A program made the translations under genes and the position numbers. From Clostridiaceae bacterium (GTDB taxonomy: Bacteria > Bacillota > Clostridia > Oscillospirales > Acutalibacteraceae), in the NCBI GenBank assembly GCA_904501895.1, contig CAJGCX010000075.1:1-8523 (forward strand): a stretch of 8,523 nucleotides of DNA, written 5' to 3'. Positions 5,403 through 8,523 of the stretch are shown here, piece after piece. The stretch's first letter is position 1, and every line of letters starts with the position of its first letter. The notes below the pieces were generated by a model. It was given only the letters and a program-made list of their open reading frames with translations, was not told where the DNA came from and made no database searches.

Positions 5403-5783
5403 ATGTATTGTAAAAATTGTGGAAACTCAATTAATGAAAATCAGGCTATTTGCTTAAACTGCGGCGTTAAGGTTGGCGAGGGCGAAACTTTTTGCGATAA
5501 TTGTGGTCAGCCAGTTCCTGCAGGGGCAGAAGTTTGTATGAGCTGTGGCTTTGCTGTTAAGAAGGCATCAAATTTAGCAGGTAAAGACAAGCTGACAATC
5601 ATTATTGTTTGTTTGTTCCTTGGTGGTTTAGGTATTCATAACTTTATGATGGGTGAAACAAAGAAGGGTATTGTTAAAATCATAGCATCCTTCTGTTGCT
5701 ATCTTGGTGGAGTTCTTGCATTGATTGACTTAATCAAGATTTGTACAGATAAGTACGAAGTTGACCCTGAAAAATTCATCTAA
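5403..5783 (+). CDS. Double zinc-ribbon TM2 domain membrane protein
   Basis: The 126-residue product starts with two zinc ribbons built from four CxxC knuckles: C3/C6 with C17/C20, and C31/C34 with C45/C48. A short linker leads to a TM2 domain at about 62-118. Its helices are about 64-82 and 93-112, with the diagnostic LFLGGLGIHNFMMG between and DLIKI at the end. TM2 proteins are small membrane proteins of mostly unknown role in bacteria. Start choice: AGGAGG (5389-5394) is eight bases from the ATG at 5403 but only two from the in-frame ATG at 5397, so 5403 is preferred; this also gives the MYCxNCG start seen in the protein at 3257. The gene has its own consensus promoter and a strong terminator. 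It may use the ribbons to bind a cytoplasmic partner, but nothing here identifies one. Confidence 0.86.
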   Translation: MYCKNCGNSINENQAICLNCGVKVGEGETFCDNCGQPVPAGAEVCMSCGFAVKKASNLAGKDKLTIIIVCLFLGGLGIHNFMMGETKKGIVKIIASFCCYLGGVLALIDLIKICTDKYEVDPEKFI

Positions 5784-5791
5784 TAAAAAAT

Positions 5792-5819
5792 GCGACTATC
5801 GAAAGATAGTCGCTTTTTT
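5792..5819 (+). terminator. Bidirectional terminator between convergent genes
   Basis: GCGACTATC (5792-5800) and GATAGTCGC (5805-5813) pair perfectly around a GAAA tetraloop, followed by TTTTTT. On the - strand the same stem is followed by the run at 5785-5790, read as T. It can therefore end both the TM2 transcript and the GH16 operon, whose stop is at 5827-5829. Confidence 0.92.
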
Positions 5820-5826
5820 ATTTCAA

Positions 5827-6729
5827 TTATTTATATTGATAAACTCTTACGTAATCAACTATAAACTCTGCTGTATTACCAGGCTCCATGCTCATTTCAC
5901 CAACACCATTACGGTCAGCATTTGCAACGCCGTTTTCACCTGCAACCTCACAGGAGAGTATCAGGTATTCAGGATTCTGGCTTACACCACCTGTTGAGAG
6001 TCTGCCGGTTTCAACCCCGTTGATGTAGAAAATATATTCGTTTTCATTCCATTCAACACCATATGTGTTGTATTCCTCATATGGATTATTTGCAAACCAT
6101 TTACCGATAGAATCACCCTTGTGGTCAGCACCGTATCCGTCATAGTGGATACCTGTCACAACAGCATCACCGGCACCCCACCACATATCCTTATAGTACA
6201 TTGATTCGAAAACATCAACCTCAGTACCGTCCTTGCCGCTTCCGTCAACATTTGAAACACCGTCATTCATCATCCAGAAAGCAGACCACATACCTGATGA
6301 TTTCGGAAGAATACATCTGCATTCAAAATATCCATAAGTCTGTTCGAATTTGCCTCGTGTTTCAACACAGCCTGTGTACCAACCTGCCTTATAGTCTTTA
6401 AAATCGATACTGTCGTGCCATTTGTCGTAATAATAGTTTTCAAGAGGCTCATCAAAATAAGCAGTTGTGATTACGAGATTACCGTCTTTGACAGCAACCA
6501 TATCCTCGTGCCAGAAGCCTCCTTTTCTTTCAGTTTCCCACCAAGGATAATACCATTTTGTTGTGTCGAGTTCGTCACCGTCAAATTCGTCTGACCACAC
6601 AAGCTCAAAACGAGAATCAAGCTCTAAATTCTGACCACTTGGTATTGCGGGAAGACTTAATTTTTGTGGAAGTGCAGGGGAGATAACCATAAGTACAGCT
6701 ACTAATGCTCTTATAACCTTTGCTAACAT
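5827..6729 (-). CDS. Secreted GH16 family endo-glycanase
   Basis: The 300-residue protein has a signal peptide: K4 and R7, a hydrophobic core at about 8-17, and a likely cut before about residue 25. One GH16 beta-jelly-roll domain makes up the rest. It opens with LVWSDEFDGDELDTTKW, carries GYFECRCILP at about 133-142, the active site GTEVDVFES, and ends with FIVDYVRVYQ. E170 is the expected nucleophile and E175 the acid/base, with D172 between. This six-residue ExDxxE form with the beta-bulge is typical of laminarinase-, agarase- and carrageenase-type GH16 rather than of lichenases. Substrate is not determined; a beta-1,3-glucan or a galactan is possible. The frame extends to a TTG at 6744, but AGAGGT at 6736-6741 is six bases from the ATG at 6729, which is the better start. 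It lies 11 bases after the upstream gene, so the two form an operon. No anchor or dockerin is present. Confidence 0.9.
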   Translation of the reverse strand: MLAKVIRALVAVLMVISPALPQKLSLPAIPSGQNLELDSRFELVWSDEFDGDELDTTKWYYPWWETERKGGFWHEDMVAVKDGNLVITTAYFDEPLENYYYDKWHDSIDFKDYKAGWYTGCVETRGKFEQTYGYFECRCILPKSSGMWSAFWMMNDGVSNVDGSGKDGTEVDVFESMYYKDMWWGAGDAVVTGIHYDGYGADHKGDSIGKWFANNPYEEYNTYGVEWNENEYIFYINGVETGRLSTGGVSQNPEYLILSCEVAGENGVANADRNGVGEMSMEPGNTAEFIVDYVRVYQYK

Positions 6730-6740
6730 ATTTATACCTC

Positions 6741-8523
6741 TCAATCACATAATTTATTTACACTAACAGAGAAAATATATGGAGCATGAGAATCTCTGTC
6801 ATTGAATTTTACTGAACCGTCGTTTGTGAAAGTGATTGTGTTTTCACCTTTTTCAAGTTTAATGTTCATCGTAGCAGTTTTAACTGTGTCCCAGCTGTAT
6901 GTATTTCTGCACCAGAGGTTTTGCATTGTGCCGTTTACATCAACAGTAACATATCTTTCAACAAGGTCAACATTGTAGCTGTGAACTCCACCCTCATCAT
7001 TATTTGAATAAGCAAGAGTAAGACGATAATTTCCATCTTCAGGAGCATTCACCTTAAATGTTGCACTGCCATTTACACAAGAAATGTTTTCAATATGGTC
7101 ATCTACAAGTGTTGCACCGTCTGAAAGCGTCATCTGGTCAGCAGAAATATTTACATTATAATTCTTGCTGTCAGTTACTTTAACTGTACATTCAACAGGT
7201 GTTGTTGCTTCGAAATCGATGTAGTTAAGACCCTTTCTTAAATACACAACACAATCACCGTCTGTGTAAGCCTTTGCACCGTCAACCTTAAAGCTTGTTG
7301 CAATATCTGTTGTCATATTATAAAATCCGTCATAAGGAGCAACTGCAAGGAATGACTGTGTGCTTTCATTTGTTCTGTCAGAATCCTTCAAAAGAGTGAT
7401 TTCGTCAATATCCTCATGATGACGTACAAGCAAACTGTCAACAACGAATGTACCGTCACCGTGAGCAAGTGTAAGTGTATGCTCACCCTTTGTAAGGTGT
7501 CGGACAAATGTCATTTTGTCAGTATATTCACTCTTAATTGTGTTAGGAAGATAAATATCCTCTGTTTTATCATCAAGTGTCATAACAACCCTTGTGTCAA
7601 CTCTGTGTGCAGGTGTAGGACCGTCGTTTGAATTACCGAAAATTACAGATAAATCGTAATAATCGTCTTCTTCCACCTCGAATTTAACAGTAACGCTGTC
7701 ACCGATATTCTCAAGTCCACCTACCATACCATTCAAATCACCTGTAGTAGCATAAGCGCTGTCATAGGTGTATGTGCCACCCTGACGGATACCGTGCTCA
7801 AATTCGTATCTTACAGGAAGATTATCATTGTAAAAATCCTCTTTGCCATCTTCGGCAGGAGTAAGAGTAATGTGATAAACTGAATTTCTGTCAGGATTTT
7901 CAAGGTCAACACGAAGCTTTCCTGCAACAACTCTGTCAGTGTATTCAGCCACAAGTGTAGGCTCACTTACAATACCGCTTAATCCCTCAAAGCATACGCT
8001 TTCAATCTTAACATTAACCTTTTTACCGAGATTTGTTTTGCCTAAATGCTTGAAATTTACATAACTGTCGTAATCAGCACCACCACATAAAACTGTGATT
8101 TCATCCTTATCCTCTGTCATTGAGGAAATACCGTTGAAATACTTGTAATGGAATCTGTCATAACCGTATTTAATAGCATTTTCAAAGTCAGCATGTGTAA
8201 TGTCGATAATTTTTGCATCAAGGAGATAGCCCTCCATATCAGCATACCAACGGAAAAGCCACCAGTTTGAGTTAGGACTGTTGTTGTCAGCAACTGTGTC
8301 ATTAAGATTATTTGCAAGTCTCCAATATGCGGCGTTTGCGTAAGCACCTGAATTTTCAATTGCTGTAATGTACTTCATCATATCAGCAGGTGCACCACAT
8401 TCGTACATTGTGCCGTATTCAGTAACGATAATCGGCATATCCTCAATACCCATATCGTCCTCAAGCTCACGATATTCATCAACGTGGTCTTGCCAATAAT
8501 ATGAAGAGAATTCACCAAGCTCG
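6741..8523 (-). CDS. Multidomain glycoside hydrolase, clan GH-A-like C-terminal part with CBM-like domains
   Basis: The frame runs to the window edge, so the N-terminus is missing and 593 residues are visible (the ATG at 8453 is internal). The first part looks like the end of a TIM barrel: MPIIVTEYGT at fragment residues 29-38 resembles the beta-7 strand of clan GH-A enzymes, making E35 the likely nucleophile, and AAYWRLANN at about 64-72 fits beta-8. A beta-rich domain follows to about 225. Next comes a CBM35/CBM6-like sandwich at about 237-368 (YEFEHG, GGLENIGDSVTVKFEV, LTKGEHTLTLAHGDG, FVVDSLLV). The rest, about 370-593, contains at least one further sandwich of similar pattern (VNAPEDGNYRLTLAYSN, LEKGENTITF). 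GH39 is one possible family but cannot be fixed without the missing barrel. It probably binds and trims polysaccharide outside the cell alongside the GH16 enzyme. No sortase signal or dockerin is seen at the C-terminus. Confidence 0.8.
   Translation of the reverse strand, partial: ELGEFSSYYWQDHVDEYRELEDDMGIEDMPIIVTEYGTMYECGAPADMMKYITAIENSGAYANAAYWRLANNLNDTVADNNSPNSNWWLFRWYADMEGYLLDAKIIDITHADFENAIKYGYDRFHYKYFNGISSMTEDKDEITVLCGGADYDSYVNFKHLGKTNLGKKVNVKIESVCFEGLSGIVSEPTLVAEYTDRVVAGKLRVDLENPDRNSVYHITLTPAEDGKEDFYNDNLPVRYEFEHGIRQGGTYTYDSAYATTGDLNGMVGGLENIGDSVTVKFEVEEDDYYDLSVIFGNSNDGPTPAHRVDTRVVMTLDDKTEDIYLPNTIKSEYTDKMTFVRHLTKGEHTLTLAHGDGTFVVDSLLVRHHEDIDEITLLKDSDRTNESTQSFLAVAPYDGFYNMTTDIATSFKVDGAKAYTDGDCVVYLRKGLNYIDFEATTPVECTVKVTDSKNYNVNISADQMTLSDGATLVDDHIENISCVNGSATFKVNAPEDGNYRLTLAYSNNDEGGVHSYNVDLVERYVTVDVNGTMQNLWCRNTYSWDTVKTATMNIKLEKGENTITFTNDGSVKFNDRDSHAPYIFSVSVNKLCD

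Noticed and set aside
5761..5997. A + strand reading frame beginning in the TM2 gene and running through the terminator
   Set aside because: It reads through a strong terminator and antisense to the GH16 gene, and has no ribosome site or recognisable domain.
7416..7631. A + strand frame of 71 residues antisense to the large hydrolase
   Set aside because: It is a cysteine- and valine-rich shadow with no start signal, inside a well-supported gene.
1..8523. CRISPR array, tRNA, rRNA or riboswitch
   Set aside because: No regularly spaced repeats, cloverleaf or conserved RNA motif was seen; every intergenic gap is short and is explained by promoters, dyads and terminators.

Overview
The window looks like chromosomal DNA of a low-GC, Gram-positive gut-type anaerobe of the Clostridia, perhaps a Ruminococcus or other Oscillospiraceae relative. 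This is inference. It rests on the A+T-rich composition, strong Shine-Dalgarno sites, two consensus sigma-A promoters (TTGACA-N17-TATAAT), U-tailed hairpin terminators, a comF-type gene, and several polysaccharide-active enzymes beside small zinc-ribbon membrane proteins. No phage structural gene, transposase, tRNA, rRNA or CRISPR array is visible.

Layout. (1) Bases 1-2955, + strand, read as one operon. It holds the 3' part of a GH127-like (DUF1680) gene, a DUF4434 TIM-barrel gene and a comF-family phosphoribosyltransferase gene that overlaps the DUF4434 gene. It ends in a hairpin terminator that starts inside comF. (2) Bases 2972-4327 hold a compact divergent pair: a 68-residue XRE/Cro-type regulator on the - strand, and on the + strand a protein with a zinc ribbon, one membrane helix and two predicted extracellular beta domains. 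Between them lie a perfect + strand promoter and two 19-bp operator-like dyads. The pair is bracketed by near-identical 48-bp direct repeats, each containing a terminator. (3) Bases 4438-5783 carry three small + strand genes, each apparently its own transcription unit: a helical-bundle protein, a DUF2752 membrane protein and a double zinc-ribbon TM2 protein. (4) Bases 5827-8523, - strand, hold a two-gene glycan operon: the 3' part of a large multidomain hydrolase (clan GH-A-like end plus carbohydrate-binding-type beta-sandwiches), then a secreted GH16 endoglycanase.

How the genes may work together. The flanks are polysaccharide utilisation. GH16 is predicted to cut chains outside the cell. 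The GH127-like and DUF4434 proteins have no visible signal peptide (the GH127 N-terminus is missing) and could process oligosaccharides inside the cell. The left and right sets need not share a substrate. The middle is accessory-like. Its strongest signal is the XRE/zinc-ribbon pair: a phage-repressor-style switch controlling a putative surface protein of unknown function, placed between duplicated terminators as though inserted as a cassette downstream of comF.
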